From: Tigriopus japonicus | Taxonomy: Eukaryota; Arthropoda; Copepoda; Harpacticoida; Harpacticidae | Direction of reading: 5' to 3' | Assembly (NCBI GenBank): GCA_010645155.1 | Contig: CM021317.1 | Coordinates: 9,621,853-9,685,852 of the forward strand | DNA: 64,000 nt | In this document: positions 1-13,300 of the stretch, piece by piece | How the letters are laid out: every line of letters begins with the position of its first letter | Numbering within the stretch: the stretch's first letter is position 1 | The notes under the pieces: generated by a model | What the model saw: only the letters and a program-made list of their open reading frames with translations | Told to the model about the DNA's origin: nothing | Databases searched by the model: none | Program-made: the position numbers and the translations under genes

Positions 1-61
1 ATAATTGTCATTTGCCTGGTCACTCATTTCAAATGTTCCCGCACTTTTGTCCGCTCATTAC

Positions 62-1653
62 CACGGGTAGTTATTTCCAGATTTTTTTCATTTCAATGGC
101 ATTCCACTTTCAGTGGTACCACACCATTGGTTTAAGTCTTCGGAAGAAAAAAATGCAAAAATAAAAATCTTCCCCCATGGAATATTACAGAAATTGTTAT
201 TTTAGTTAGGACGTGTTTTGAATCGTTTTCCCCTTGATTAAAATCATGAGAAGGGCATCTCCTGAATGTAGGGCCTTACATTATTACCTTACAGTGTAAC
301 TGTACTGATGTTTGTAATTAACTGATCCTTGGCCAATTTCTTGACTTGAGTTTAATTTGATGTATGAGTATCACTACCTCAACACAAGAAGGGACAAGGA
401 TATTCAAGGCACAGCATGTTTGTTTAGTTTGTGAAAGTGACTTTTACATCCTGGATCTATTGGTGATTAATTTGGATCAGTTTGGTACATCTGAGATGAT
501 GTTATTGTGGTAGATTGGCATTTCCTCGTTGATCATGTGCTTATCATGTGTCATTGTGTGCAATCCTGAATATCATTCTGCAAACCCCTTTTTTCTTGCA
601 AGAAATCCTCCACATCAAGATTGCAATCACCAAATGAACAATATTGTGTTGGCCTTCCACTTTTTTTAGGCCAAGTATTTCATGCCAACAAAAATGTGCA
701 TGAGATAAAGTGCACTAATGACCAAGTGAAGAACATATAACAAAGGATTTTGAAGAATCTAAGTTATTGAAGCCTGAACAATGTGATCATTGATCAGTTC
801 TTTTGCTGATTGTGTGCTTTAAAAGTGACCAAATCACAGGCCTGTGGACAAAATGTCACTTATACATCAAAGAGAGCACAAACATCAAACTCATCTAATG
901 TGCCATGTGTACAAACAATTTCCATGCATAAAAAATCTTCACAGTGCACTCAGTATCCAACACATCAATGAAAATCATCTGAAAGGTTGTCCTAAAAGTT
1001 CTGTAACAAAACTATGTGAATATGGTTCAGTTGTGATTTTGAGTTCATTGTTCAACATTTTCCATTCCAAGTCTTGTTTCTTGACCACCATGACTTTCCT
1101 ATCTCCTTTTTTTGTATTGCATTGTTTGCCATTGTGAATCCATTTCTGATGATAAATAAACTGCCTTACTTTATAGTTGTTTAGTTTTTGTAATTTTAAA
1201 TCAGAGAGGCTTTCATTAGAATTATCAAAACAACAACTAAGCAAATTAATGCACTTGAAGCACTATCCACAAGGGACATTTTGCTCCTCTTCATCATTGT
1301 TATCATAGCAGATTGAAGCCTATATTTCTCAACTTTTCTTGATTGCAATAAACAAAGCCTTCTAAATCAATAAATTGTCTATGATGTGCAAAATCGAAAT
1401 TAAGCTTTGCTCCATATCAAGGACACATTGGGGCCCAAAAATGTGTTACAAAGGAGACACCCTTCTCATGATTGGATAAGGAGGAAAATGGATTCAAACC
1501 ATGCCATAACTAAAAAGGCCATTTCTCTCATTTTCCATGGGGGAAGATTTTAATTTATGCATTTCCTTCTTTCCACGGCTTATGCCAATGGTGTGGTACC
1601 ACTGAAAATGGAATGCCATTGAAATTAAAAATTTCCTTAAATAACTACCCGTG
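62..1653. mobile_element. 1.6-kb inverted-repeat DNA transposon, non-autonomous
   Basis: Ends CACGGGTAGTTATTTCC and its reverse complement face each other. Similarity between the arms continues for about 200 bp (left about 62-270, right about 1430-1653). It is flanked by ATTAC at 57-61 and 1654-1658, a possible 5-bp target duplication. The interior is AT-rich with no transposase. Confidence 0.75.
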
Positions 1654-1889
1654 ATTACATATAAATTGGGATTCCGTTCAGTTTTCGAACAAACTGTTTC
1701 ACTCGATTACTTTTTTAATGATTCGAAGACTATTATTACGCAACTTTTAACCTAGTGCAACATTAGTAAAATTACTCACGCAACTAAAGGGTTCCGTTTT
1801 CTGTCGCCAGTCGAAAAAATTCGTGTGTCGGAAAAACTGTTTGATAGCGAAAGACAACAATCAATTCTGCACAACCTCTATTGAAGAAT

Positions 1890-2050
1890 TTTAATTGAAG
1901 GCTACAAAAATCGCCACTAGATGGAGCCAAAACATGGCAAATTTTCTTGTTTTCAGATCTATCCTCAACTTAAACTTGTTGCCAAAGTTGCAGCTTACGT
2001 CTCAAAGTGGATTTCTCTTCATATTTCGAGTCTTTTAGAGCTCGGCTACG
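1890..2050. repeat. Dispersed repeat, second copy at 63,395-63,545
   Basis: The segment beginning CTACAAAAATCGCCACTAGATGG recurs with about 80% similarity in the same orientation near the other end of the window. Confidence 0.6.
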
Positions 2051-2533
2051 ATAATATTGTGTTCAAAAATCAAACAGCCATGCTGAGCAATCACAAATTA
2101 AGGCCAAAGATTTTAAACAGAAGCACCCACAACCGTTCCACCTCAAGATGGCACTGATGGTCATTTTTCTCTTAATATATGTAAGCTTTTCTCTTGATAT
2201 AAGCTTAAATTTGCTTCCTTTAGAAGGCTTGCTCTGATGGCGAGTTGTTCATTTTGAGAACAAGAGAGGGCACCCAAGTAGGATGTGTTGAGGGCATGCT
2301 AAATCATGAGAGAGCTAGAGCTCTAGTGAGAGCCATTTATGTGAAGCGAATGTTGGTTTTTTAAATCGTTCATACAGACGAAATTTTGAAATCGCCTTTG
2401 CTTACCGATTTTTGTAAATCACATCGAAATTGTTAATGTGCCATATTTTCTTTTTAAAGCTCCCAAGGGTTTTCGTAAATTAGATTTCATTTGGCAGTAA
2501 AGCAGAGGGTTTCAATTTTACAGGTGAACTCCA

Positions 2534-2720
2534 CTAGAGCTCTATATTAGAAAGAGTACAATCATATCCAACGCCATCTAGTTGATTTGGCTCGCAACTG
2601 CTCGCCGTTTCCACAAGTACCCCCCTTTAAGCTGAACAAATTTTCCAAAATATGAGACCAAGATGGCAACTTTTGAGAAACTAAAGGGCCTAGAACCTTA
2701 ATGAAGGGGTCCAAAATGAC
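2534..2720. mobile_element. Decayed copy of the TAGAGCAC fold-back family
   Basis: Starts TAGAGCTCTATATTAG and continues AAAGAGTACAATC and CGCCATCTAG, matching the left arm of the 23,874 copy at reduced identity. No right end was found. Confidence 0.45.
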
Positions 2721-3466
2721 CTATTAGTGTGTTTCATATGAGTCAAGGCTGCATTACCTGTAAAATTAAGTTTAAAGCTTTAAAAGACAATTAAAGAGTG
2801 AAAAATCTAACTCAGTTTTAGTTAAATAATGCAAGAGTTTTGTAGGTTATTTCGGCTAAAAATGATTGAAACTTGAATAAAAACTCAACATTCGTCCAAT
2901 TTCTCTACTTATCACGTTTCAAGGTGTATCCGGTGATATTTGGATGAATACATAAGGGCGTGTACTTCTACACAAGACGTTCCAGAAACCCGAGTTTTCC
3001 ATATTTTCTTCTTTTTGCATTGTCAAACCCAAATCCTTTGCCTAAGATGCGGTGAAATTTATTAAATTTCGCTCGAAAGTATTCTAAAACATCCTCTAAT
3101 TCGCACACAATTAAACATATTGAGTGTTTAAAAACTTGAAACAGAAACAAGGTGGGAGGTAAAACTTTAATTTTCTTCTGTGTATTTTCGTAGGTAAAAG
3201 AAAGGAATAAAACCATTCAAAACAAGGAATGCCCGACAAAGATTTTTTTAAATGCAGGGCCAGATCATCTATTCAAGTAATCCCAAGGACAATTCCTTCA
3301 AACACATTTATATGAAGCTTGAAGCATTGACAAAAATCGGATTAGTTGGAGAATTTTTTTTAAATTTTTTATTCAAGTTCTGGACAAATGTAGCTATGAT
3401 AAAAACTATTTGTAACAGTAATGTTTCCATTCTAATCATAGATTTTCCGACAAAATCCACAGGCCG
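2721..3466. other. AT-rich stretch, nothing recognised
   Basis: No exon, RNA or repeat structure could be supported on either strand. Confidence 0.5.
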
Positions 3467-3472
3467 TTTATT
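3467..3472 (-). terminator. Poly(A) signal of the four-helix membrane protein gene
   Basis: AATAAA on the minus strand, 35 bp downstream of the stop codon. Confidence 0.6.
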
Positions 3473-3506
3473 CTTGATAAATTAAGCTTTCACTTCGCTC
3501 CCACAA

Positions 3507-4031
3507 TCATATTATTTGATGGAACGGCACAGAGGAGTGGTCGCGTTTTTCAGGACAACTCTTGATAAACTTTTTCGAGTATGCAACTAATGCCAGAACA
3601 AGAACAACAGCCAATACGTGCTCCACACTTGTCATGATGAAGGTCATTTTAAGAGCGCTAAAATCCATATTGGGATGGGTCTCCATGAACTTGGACACGT
3701 TGTTCCAATTCCAAATCATCACTCCAGAGAGGGTCAAAAGTCCCAAGGGCAAAATCACGAGCCACTGGTTCATGAGAGCCCTGTTTCGATCAATCACTCC
3801 GAGAACAAAAACACTCGAAGAGATGATCATCACGGCCAAGATGGCCAAATTCGCCAAGATCAAGGTCCGGGATTCATCCAAGAACGCTTCCGACTCCCGA
3901 GGCAATTCGATTTGATTCTGCCTGATGAGCGTTTGGATGGATCGAAAGGCGCTCAAACCGCACACGAGTAACACCAAACTACCGCACAACTTGGCCCGTT
4001 TTTCCAACTTGAGGTGATCGTTTGGCGACAT
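3507..4031 (-). CDS. Intronless four-helix membrane protein, unknown family
   Basis: 174 residues in a single exon. Four hydrophobic stretches at about 14-32, 56-80, 86-108 and 126-150 suggest a four-pass membrane protein with short charged ends; the C-terminus is Lys/Arg/His-rich. I see no signal peptide, tetraspanin CCG motif or other signature, so no function is assigned. The start has a good context (CAAAATG), and a poly(A) signal lies 35 bp past the stop. GC content is well above the flanks, as in the certain exons nearby. The gene begins only 151 bp after the donor of GMPS exon 8 on the same strand. Since GMPS must continue further, this gene appears to sit inside a GMPS intron. Confidence 0.75.
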   Translation of the reverse strand: MSPNDHLKLEKRAKLCGSLVLLVCGLSAFRSIQTLIRQNQIELPRESEAFLDESRTLILANLAILAVMIISSSVFVLGVIDRNRALMNQWLVILPLGLLTLSGVMIWNWNNVSKFMETHPNMDFSALKMTFIMTSVEHVLAVVLVLALVAYSKKFIKSCPEKRDHSSVPFHQII

Positions 4032-4182
4032 TTTGAACGACAGACGCGACGAGACAGACCAAATCAGTAATGAAGAAGCATGAGCGAGAGGGGTTTCAAT
4101 TAGCTCGTTGAGTTTGCCTTATCACGTTTCCTTGGCCTTTCAGGTGAATGAATTCCTTCCTTTTGGCATGAATGCCACTTAC

Positions 4183-4362
4183 CTTCTCCACAAGCTCTCC
4201 ATAATTGACCACGAGTTTGCAAAGGACTTGGGTCTCGGAGAAGTCCTTCTCAACGTGAGGTTCCTTTTGACAAATGATGCGGATTGCGAGTCCAGGACCA
4301 GGAAAAGGATGACGATGAACCAATTCAGAGGGCAGTCCAAGTTGCTCGCCCAAAATGCGCAC
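4183..4362 (-). CDS. GMPS: GMPS exon 8 (last one in view)
   Basis: Encodes [20 protein letters not shown] and the start of the dimerisation region. Donor GTAAGT follows ELVEK. I found no later GMPS exon on this strand between 1 and 4182. Confidence 0.93.
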
Positions 4363-7300
4363 CTAAGAATATTTAATGGGATACAATGCAATTTGATCCA
4401 TTTCATCTCATGTGACTGTATATTCTAGCACAAGAGTTTCTACAGTTTTTCTTTCTACATACAACAATGAATGGTGTTTCTATGCGGGTCTATGATAAGG
4501 ATGAAGACTGACTTGTAAAGGATGTAAAGTGATTCATTGCCCCGGATAACGAATGCATTGCAATTGCGTAGTTCAAATAAATATTAACATCTCTGACAAC
4601 TAACATTGAAACTTTTCCACAATGACAATGCTGAGTAACTCTCTCCTTTATATACTATGAACTAGACATCGATTCGAAAAAAAAAAGACAAAAAAATATG
4701 AAGTCTATTCTCAGAGGTGACAAAAGATTGTTTAAAAGCGTTCCATACGTACAATTGTAAAAACATGCCAAGTCAAACTAAGTATAACTGCCGAGTGCAA
4801 AATTTGAACGGAACATGACATTTATGTCATGATAGTTCTTTACAACCTCTCAATACTACAAACAGTGCATTCAGAGTTTAACCCAATGTCAGCCGATTCA
4901 AAATTAAATTTCCTATCTTAAATTTGGTATCTGGTACAATTTTAATCCAGATTTCAGGAAATCTTTCGTTGTTAGGTAAAGTTCTTGAAATCCAATGAGG
5001 TAACATTTATTAGGTAAAAATGGCTTTAACCTAGGAACTCTGCAAATAACTTGACCCTCAAATTGTGTCACTAACATTAAATGTTAAAGCGTTGAATGGA
5101 TCACATTGGCTTAATCACCCTTGTTATCATTTTTACTAGGCCTGGAAATTTGATACAAAAAAGAGTTTTGTTTGCATTTGAATTGATTTGTACACTATTT
5201 GATTTGAGCACTTATTTGTTTTTAGTGGGTTGCGGATTTTTATTGCCGCTACAAGGAATGGGATTATCTTTTAAGAAATTAACGTTACTGCATAAGGAAC
5301 CACCAAAAGTAAACAACACAAATGCAAATGTATCGGTTTCAAAATTGAGCAGAAAAACGTGATTTTCAAAGGGGGTATAGGGATCTCTTTTTAATTCCTA
5401 AACATATTTATGCAAACTTGATTTAAGACTGAATAAGCAAACAATTGATTTTGATTAATTATCCCATCTTTTTTCTGATACAAACCGCGTCAGATGTGTT
5501 CTCTTGACTAACAAAGTCTTTTCTACGTAGTGTAAGGGTCGAAGGCTAATGTACCTTACTACCTGAGGATGCCAGTAATCACGTCTACAGGCAGAAAAAA
5601 AACAAATAAAGATATGTTGACATGTGCCCAAGAGACGAAATTTTGCAATTTTTAGCCCCTAAGTCTTGAATCAATAACCCAGACCCTAAAAAACCAAACC
5701 AAAACATGAGATGTCTCCTTAAAACATGATATTATTTGCATTTGCTTTCTGGGCTATTTTGTTTGCATTTTGAAGGACATTTCAGGCATGTTTTATTTGC
5801 CTTAAATTCCCAGGCCTAATTATTACGTCTATTCCGAGTCATGGTCATGTCGTGGCGCATGAATATGGTAAATATATGCTAAAAATATATTTGTTATATA
5901 ATATACTTGGTGAAGTGACCTACCACATGATCCTAGTCTATGACGAAATCTAAGACGAAGGCGCAGTTTTTTATAAGTATCTTCAAATGTCTTACTTCAT
6001 CCTTGTGGAACTCCGTGAGAGGCTCCACAACTCTCCCCTCATTGCGAAGCTTCCTCACTAAATCCGTATCGTTATGATGGGTTTTAATGAGATCGGCCTT
6101 CTCCGAAGCTAACCCAGAGGCGGATTCAATCAAATCGGGCCGAAGCGTGCCTTGACCCAAGAACACTTCGGAACTTTTCAAGTTTAATCGCGCAATCACC
6201 TGCCAAAGAAATCAAGCCCATTCCATTTAATAGTTATTCTAATTCCAATAAGACGTTCTTCAAGGCGTTTTCCAACCTTCTTGGCCACCTCCATGAAGGT
6301 ATCACCAATGATTCGACGCTTGATCTCGGGATCGGTCTCAAAGCACAATAAATCTGTCTTTCGAGTGGTGGCCAAACCATCGGCGGTCTTTTCTTGAATC
6401 GTGGTATCGCCATCCAAAAATCGCAGACTGGCATGCTCCACTGAAAACAGAATGGATGCTATTTTTAGACAACGGTTTATTGTTACAAAATGTGCATTAA
6501 AACACCCAAAGGATTGGACGTAAAACTGATTATGCAAGAGGTCGTGGCTCAAAGTGTTCCTACAAATTTGAACGTTTTTTTTCATGAGACCGCGCTCAGT
6601 TAGATGTCGGTGTTCGCAGGGGTCTATTCCCCGAGTTCATTCAGTACGTTCACCTTCCCCCGTCATAAAATCTTACGAACGTACGTACATACCTACGCTT
6701 TGCCTTGTGTGGATGTGGAATACGTAAAACGTCACTCCAACATCCGCCAGGTTCAAACAAGGAAAATATTCTGTTATTAAAAAAGTAAACTTAGTCAACC
6801 TCGGTTTCCAGTCTCATGTTTGTCTTTGCATTCGTCATTTATGAAATTTCGGAGCATCGCCTTTTCAGTGTTTGAGTGTTCCTCGCGCTCTTTGTACAAG
6901 TAAGAAAGATATCCGACAAGTGTATTTCGTCTTGGCATCCCTGCATCCCAAAGGCATCAGTTCAAATCATACTCTTTCCGCTGCTTTGGGAGTTCATGGT
7001 CTAGATTTTTCGGCTTACTCGCCTAGCTTCAAGCCTTGTTTTCGAGTGTTCTGCAAGCCCTATTATCTGTACTTTAGAAGGTGCTTGCATAAGGACCCAA
7101 AAGTCGCGTTTTGTACTATTGAGGTGATTGCGGGCCTCTGCCAAGCAAGCACAGGAACACTGAAGACAAGGTAACTCGAATGGTGGTTGTTGGTGAACTT
7201 GAGGAGTATTGTGAACGCTTTCAGGAAAAGAGTCACAGAGTCCGGACAGCTACTCTCTTTGGCAGAAGTGTGATCGTGATCGTTCCTCCTCCCTCCTCGA

Positions 7301-10300
7301 TAAGGATTCTGTTCATGTGGAACCTTCAGCCTTTGATCATGGTAAGCAATTCGCAATTGGCGACTTATGTATGTTTTGGAGGAACAAAGTCCGCCTGACT
7401 TTTACTATTAATAACATACGGAAAGCCTCGAAAGAGAGAGAGCTCCACTTTTCCAATTAAGCCCGCTTTTGAGGAGCTTTCCAAAATGGAAATAGAAGAG
7501 CAGAGAGCGAGTGGTGTTCATTTCCAGGAAGCAACATTTGACGAGAGTTTCAATGAAACCTGCAGGGGAAGTGGTGGGTGTCATCTGGCTCTGCTTTGAC
7601 CTCCACGGGGTACCCGGAAAAACTATATTAGGATTCATGGGATCAGCAGCTTATCCACAGTGAAACATTAACCTTGATTCGGAAGGCTGTTCAACTTGAG
7701 AGGGTTTCTTTTCGTTTTCTCTCCCAGTCACTTTCTAATAAGGTCAAGAGTCAAATTTCGGACCGACAGACTTAAATCATCTCATTACGGAGCCCCTCGG
7801 TTCAACGATATCAAGAGACAGGTGAACCATGAAATTCAGTGTCTGATTCGGATATTGATTTCATTCTATCATGCCAATACACAGGCATTGTATAGCCGAC
7901 ACAAAAAGGCCAAATGGGACATTTTTTTCGAACTAATACAAACTTCAAGCAGCCGCTTCAAAGCAAGGAAAAAAATATCATTTATAGCATACGTATTTCT
8001 GATATGCACAAGTGAAGGTGTCTCCTCCATGGCACTTTGCTCGGCCTTTACTATGCTCGGGCCTAATTAATGGGTAATTGAGCAATCAATAGTGTACTCC
8101 TCCATCCACACAACTGTTTGTACTATTGACACGTAGAAGTCTTGTGCCAGAGAAGAACTGGAACCTTTCGATTCGGCCGAGACATCGAGTACAATCATAC
8201 GTTCGTATGTAAAAGAACAGAAAGCGAGAAAAAAAAGAGAAACAAAATAAGTCAACAAAAGCACACTTTTTTCTTACTTCAATTGCTTTACTTATTTGGA
8301 AACACCTTAAGGTAAGGAATTGATGAAAGTGGGAGCTCTCTGAATACAGTTACCCACATCATCCATTACTTGTGATTAAAACCAAATATGAAACTCACAT
8401 ATATTGCATAGAATTTGCCAAACATTTGGCTTGAAGAGTCACAAAAAGCAATGTCATCCTAGTTCAATATTAAGGCGCAGACAATTATTCCCGCAAAGGA
8501 TTATTTTTTAAAACAGAGTGTTCGTGACTTCAACGTTTTTTTTTCTTCGGAAAATTTGACTAAAATCGAACAATTTGTTGACAGAAAGGCTATAAAAACA
8601 CATACAGAATAGAAGAATCTGAAGAATTGTTATCTGCCGCGATGAGAGCATTGGATACCTTTTGTGAGATCAACCATTTCCGAGCTACGGACATGGGTTG
8701 CTGTTTTTTCTTATGAATCACCCAGTAAATGGTCATGATGATCAGGGCCACCAGACAGAGTGCATTTTACAATCTAATTACTAAAGTATTCAAATTTGGT
8801 CCAAAATTACAAAAATGGGAAAATTGCTTGTTCCGTTGAAAATCTTCTGGAAAGAGGTTAGTTTATCAGTCAAAATTAAAGTTAGGAAACAAGCAGAAAT
8901 TATGCACATATTATAGTTGCAACAAAAACTTTTCTTCGGGGTCACCAGATACTTGTGAATTATAATTTACAATTTAAAAACAAAAAAATATTTTTTTTTG
9001 TCTCAAGAAAAAAAAAAAGATTCTTTTTTATTTCATTGGAAAAGTTGCTTGTTCGGTTGAAAATTTTCTAGAAATGGTGGTTAGTTCCTCCCTCAAAATC
9101 AAAGTAAGGAAAAAGCTGACATTATATTTCATAGTAACAACAAAAAATAAAACATTTTTTTTCAAGGTCATCAAATACTTTCAAACTTTATTTACTTATT
9201 ATTTAATAATTAAAATTAATTATTATTTACAATGTAAATACGAAAATCTGCTATTTTTGTCCAAAATTCCAAAAAATATGAAAAATATTAAAATCTGGGT
9301 AAATTGCTTATTTCCTTCAGAATGATCTGGGAAAAAGTTTGGCAAAATCAAAAGAAGTGGCAAGGATTGATTTAATACACTGCAATTAACGAGAAACGTC
9401 CAAGTAAAATTTCCAAAAAAAAAATGATTTCGTTACATCATATCTCAAAATAATCACAAAAATATGACATTTTTGGGCAACATTTTTTACCAAAATTTGG
9501 TGGCCCTGTTTTTACTTGACCAAGTTCCAAGTTTCGTTCGACTGACAAGACGGACCTTAACGTTAAGTCACTCAACTCTTCAAATATTTATAGTGGCCAC
9601 CAAAAAAAGCCACAACAGCTTGTCATTTACTTTTACGAAATTCTATTTCAAAGCTTCAAGGAAGCCAGAATGGCCACGTGTATTAGCGCGTTCTTAAAAG
9701 TGCCGAGTGTAAGTGCTTCCCCAGACGGCAAAGGTTTGAATCCTGCTGAGGATCGAATTGAAGTTGTCGGGAGAAATCCTTCAATTTACAGGGAATCGCA
9801 TTCCTTGTAGCGGTAGTAAAAAATCCGCAAAAAAAAAAAAATTGAAATTGCCAAAGCTATACGTACTTGTTTCACGTTCAAAGCATTCCTAATTTCACTT
9901 CGACGCAGATTTAAACACTTGTGCTTTTGGGTTACGCTCGATCGACTATATCATTCGCTGCCTACACATTTCATGAAAATGCATTTTATTTAATTTCTTC
10001 CGATTAATTTGCATTTTTGCATTTTTCTATTGATTTGCATTTTTGGAAGTTTTAGTCGAAATTTCGTGTAGTTTTGGTATTTTTTTTGAAAATATTGTGC
10101 ATTTTTTGCTATTTTTTGAAAAACGCTCATTTTCTGGCTCTTGACATACCTGACTTATTGAGGAAACACATTTTTCCTTTTTTTTCTTTCTCTTTTAATC
10201 GGACAATGACTTAAAACTTTAGCTTTTAAAAAATAGTTATCAACCACACAAATTTACATTTCAAGTGCATGCATTTATATCTCTATTATAAAGCTTAAGA

Positions 10301-13300
10301 ACTTGTTTCAATCTCAATTTGACAGAAAAAATGAAAGGAGGAAGTACAATTTTGTCATCATGATTGGTAAATTATCTAACCTGCATCGATCCTCTTAGAA
10401 ATGTGTTGCATGAGGAGATGTTGGTAAATGACTAGATTTATTCTATACTAAGACACGGATATATATACATAATGGAAAGTGACTAGTACGAGCAAGAGCA
10501 TGTAGAAGGGAGCAGACATGAGAATACAACACAATGCTTCGTTTTGTTTTGTCCTGTGCCCAATTTAAGCAAGATAAATAGGCCAAAATTTTGAAAATGT
10601 TTCTTATATCGAGATTGAGGGAAAACGGAATTTTTTTTATATCGAGAATTCTTATGTAATTAAATTTTGGTCAGCACGGAAAAGTTTCTTACCTCGAGAA
10701 AATTTCTTAAACTGAGATTTCTTATATAGAGATTCGACTGTAATTCACTTGTACATCAAGGGTGGATGTTCTTACTTTGTTGTGTTCTTCATTATTCCAA
10801 ACTTTATTAGATTGAACACATGTTTAAAACTGCTGAAGGTTGATATATTTTGTCAAGTCTTCTGTTTCATGGCAGCTATTTAAAAAAAAAACTGTAAAAG
10901 TGCAACTTTGATCTATTGATCTTTCCGCTTATTTTATATTTTCTTCATGCATTTTTCATGCATTTTTCGTTGGTTTATATGCATTATTTGTGCAGCCCTA
11001 ATTATATCAAAGTGACTGATAGGCAATTTTGCTTCGGTGGTATAAACAGAAAAAAATCAAATACCTTTCCCGGTCCAGCAATTTGATTTGCCAGGGTGCT
11101 AATATTTTTCCAAAATCATGCCGTAATCAAGTTTTATGTGTGCATTTGATATTAAGTATATGAAAGGCAGCATCACAATAAGCAATTGCATTATGCTTTA
11201 TGTTATTATCGCAAGTTTTCTAAGCCCACGACTTATCCTTCCGTCTTTTCTTGCATCTTGCATAAAACCTTCCTTTAACTATTGAGAAGCGATCTGCTTT
11301 CTTTTTCATATTCATGAAGAGAAGTCTGAACATCACCAACAAAAGATGGAGGATGCAATCAATTTCAATGCATGTTTGGAAGTTCATGATCCTCGAGAAC
11401 GCTTTGGCAGGACAAACAGACTCATTATTTCTCGAAAGTTTCCTTAACCAAAGCTCCTTGTATTTGCTGTACTGGATTACCCTCATTTACTCAAATTTAC
11501 TTGCATGAGTGGCAATCGTTACTTGGACACAAGGATCGTTAAAACTTTGCAACTCGTTAATTTTCGCAATCATTTGACTAAAACAAAACTACGATATTGG
11601 TTTATTCTTTAAAACCTTATGATGGTTGAGAGCGTTTATAAGATCCTCCGGAATGAGTGATAGTGGTTCTTAACCAAGATTTAGGAGTGACCTAATCGTT
11701 TGTTAATGGAGAGATTTAACTGGAGCTCTAGGTTTAACAACGTACGTGTTGTGAGTAGATTCAAGTTCTAAGTAGAGACCCTAAGGTAGAGATGCACTGG
11801 CAAATCTATGAATGCCCGATCAACACGGATCATTTGTGACGTCTTCCAACAAAGGGGGAGCAAAAAAAGTTCATTATTAAAGGAAACCTTTTCTTATCAA
11901 GAACACATCTAAACTATTTAGCTGATTTGATAGCGCAGTTCGGTCAGTGAAAATCCCCAAGCCTATTGCAAATGTGCAAATTTCAAGCATTGTCTTTTTT
12001 CGAATCTCATAATAACAAGTTTTCAAGGTAAATTCGTTACTGTGTTTGTTGGTAGTCAGCTGGTAAGATATTCAAGATAAGTCCTCCTTCCGCACAGACT
12101 GTCAGTTAAAATTGTTTTCTTTTAATTTTCCTAGAAGAGATTACTTTAACCACAAGTCAGGAAAAAATGGGACTAATCAAGACATTTGGAAATGATTTCT
12201 GAACAACTGAACCAAAATTTGCCTGAAATGTTGTTACCCACTAGAAATTTTCACCATCTTTAAAACTTTCCCACTTGATGATAAGTATATCCATATTTTG
12301 GTCTTAATGGCAAACTATTTAGGATCCGTTCCATTTGTGGCTTCGAAAAATGTTTCTCACGAAGTTTACATCTTAATGACTTGTAGACGAAATAACCATT
12401 TCTGCAAAACCTTATTAAGCAAATGACTATGAGGAAAGAGGGAAATGTGTGTTGGTATGTAATGAACCAGATAATTGAAGAACTTTGGATTATTATAGTT
12501 TCAAAATGGAAATCAGCCATGAAGTAATTTGGTTTCATGCCAATTATTCAAATTTTTCAAAGATATTAAGCTTCCAGTATTATTTCAGCATTAAGCATTT
12601 CGTGCATTTTTTTCCAGTTTTAACCATAATTGAATAGAAGACAAAAAAATGACTTAAAACCAATTTATGGTTAAAATTTCAATTGCCATTTTATTTATCT
12701 TTAAGTGTCTTTTTGGCATTTTTTCTTACTCTAAACACTCGCATATCAAAAAATGTGCCTATCATTAATTTTGCCCATATTTCTTATAATTAAAAGAAAG
12801 CCAAAAAAACATTGAACAAGTGGAGAAAAAAAAACTTTTTTGTTTGACATTTTTAGGTGGAATTTTTTTTTGGATATTTTTTGGTGAAAAAAACTTTTTT
12901 GGCCATTTTTAGCTTAAAAAACTTTTTGGGCTATCTTAAGCTGGAAAGAATATTTTGGTCATATTCCTGACTTAAAAGCTTCTTTTTTGATGTTTTTCTG
13001 CCCTTTACTTAAAAGCTAATAGAGGCCGAGCCATAAATTTCCTAAGTAATTTACCCTTACAAGGCATCCAATCAGCATGAACACAGAAAAATGATAAGCA
13101 GAGTAAGAAGTTGCTAATTGCAATATTTCACTACCGGATTTCGCATCTCCTCTGAATGTTATCATGAGCCTAATTTGGTCTATGTATAAGGACAAATGAT
13201 ACGATATTATAAAGTTTCCGTTCCCATAGTTGCTAAAAATAGTTGACTGAATAACTGCACAGGATCCGTGTTTTATCAAAACATTGTTGGAGCTTGTCAT

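Noticed and set aside
844..1137. 97-codon frame inside the 1.6-kb transposon as a possible transposase
   Set aside because: Too short, AT-rich, and no DDE or DNA-binding motif.
6872..8070. Two plus-strand frames of 100 and 124 codons in GMPS intron 5
   Set aside because: No recognisable motif, no consistent splice sites and intron-like composition.
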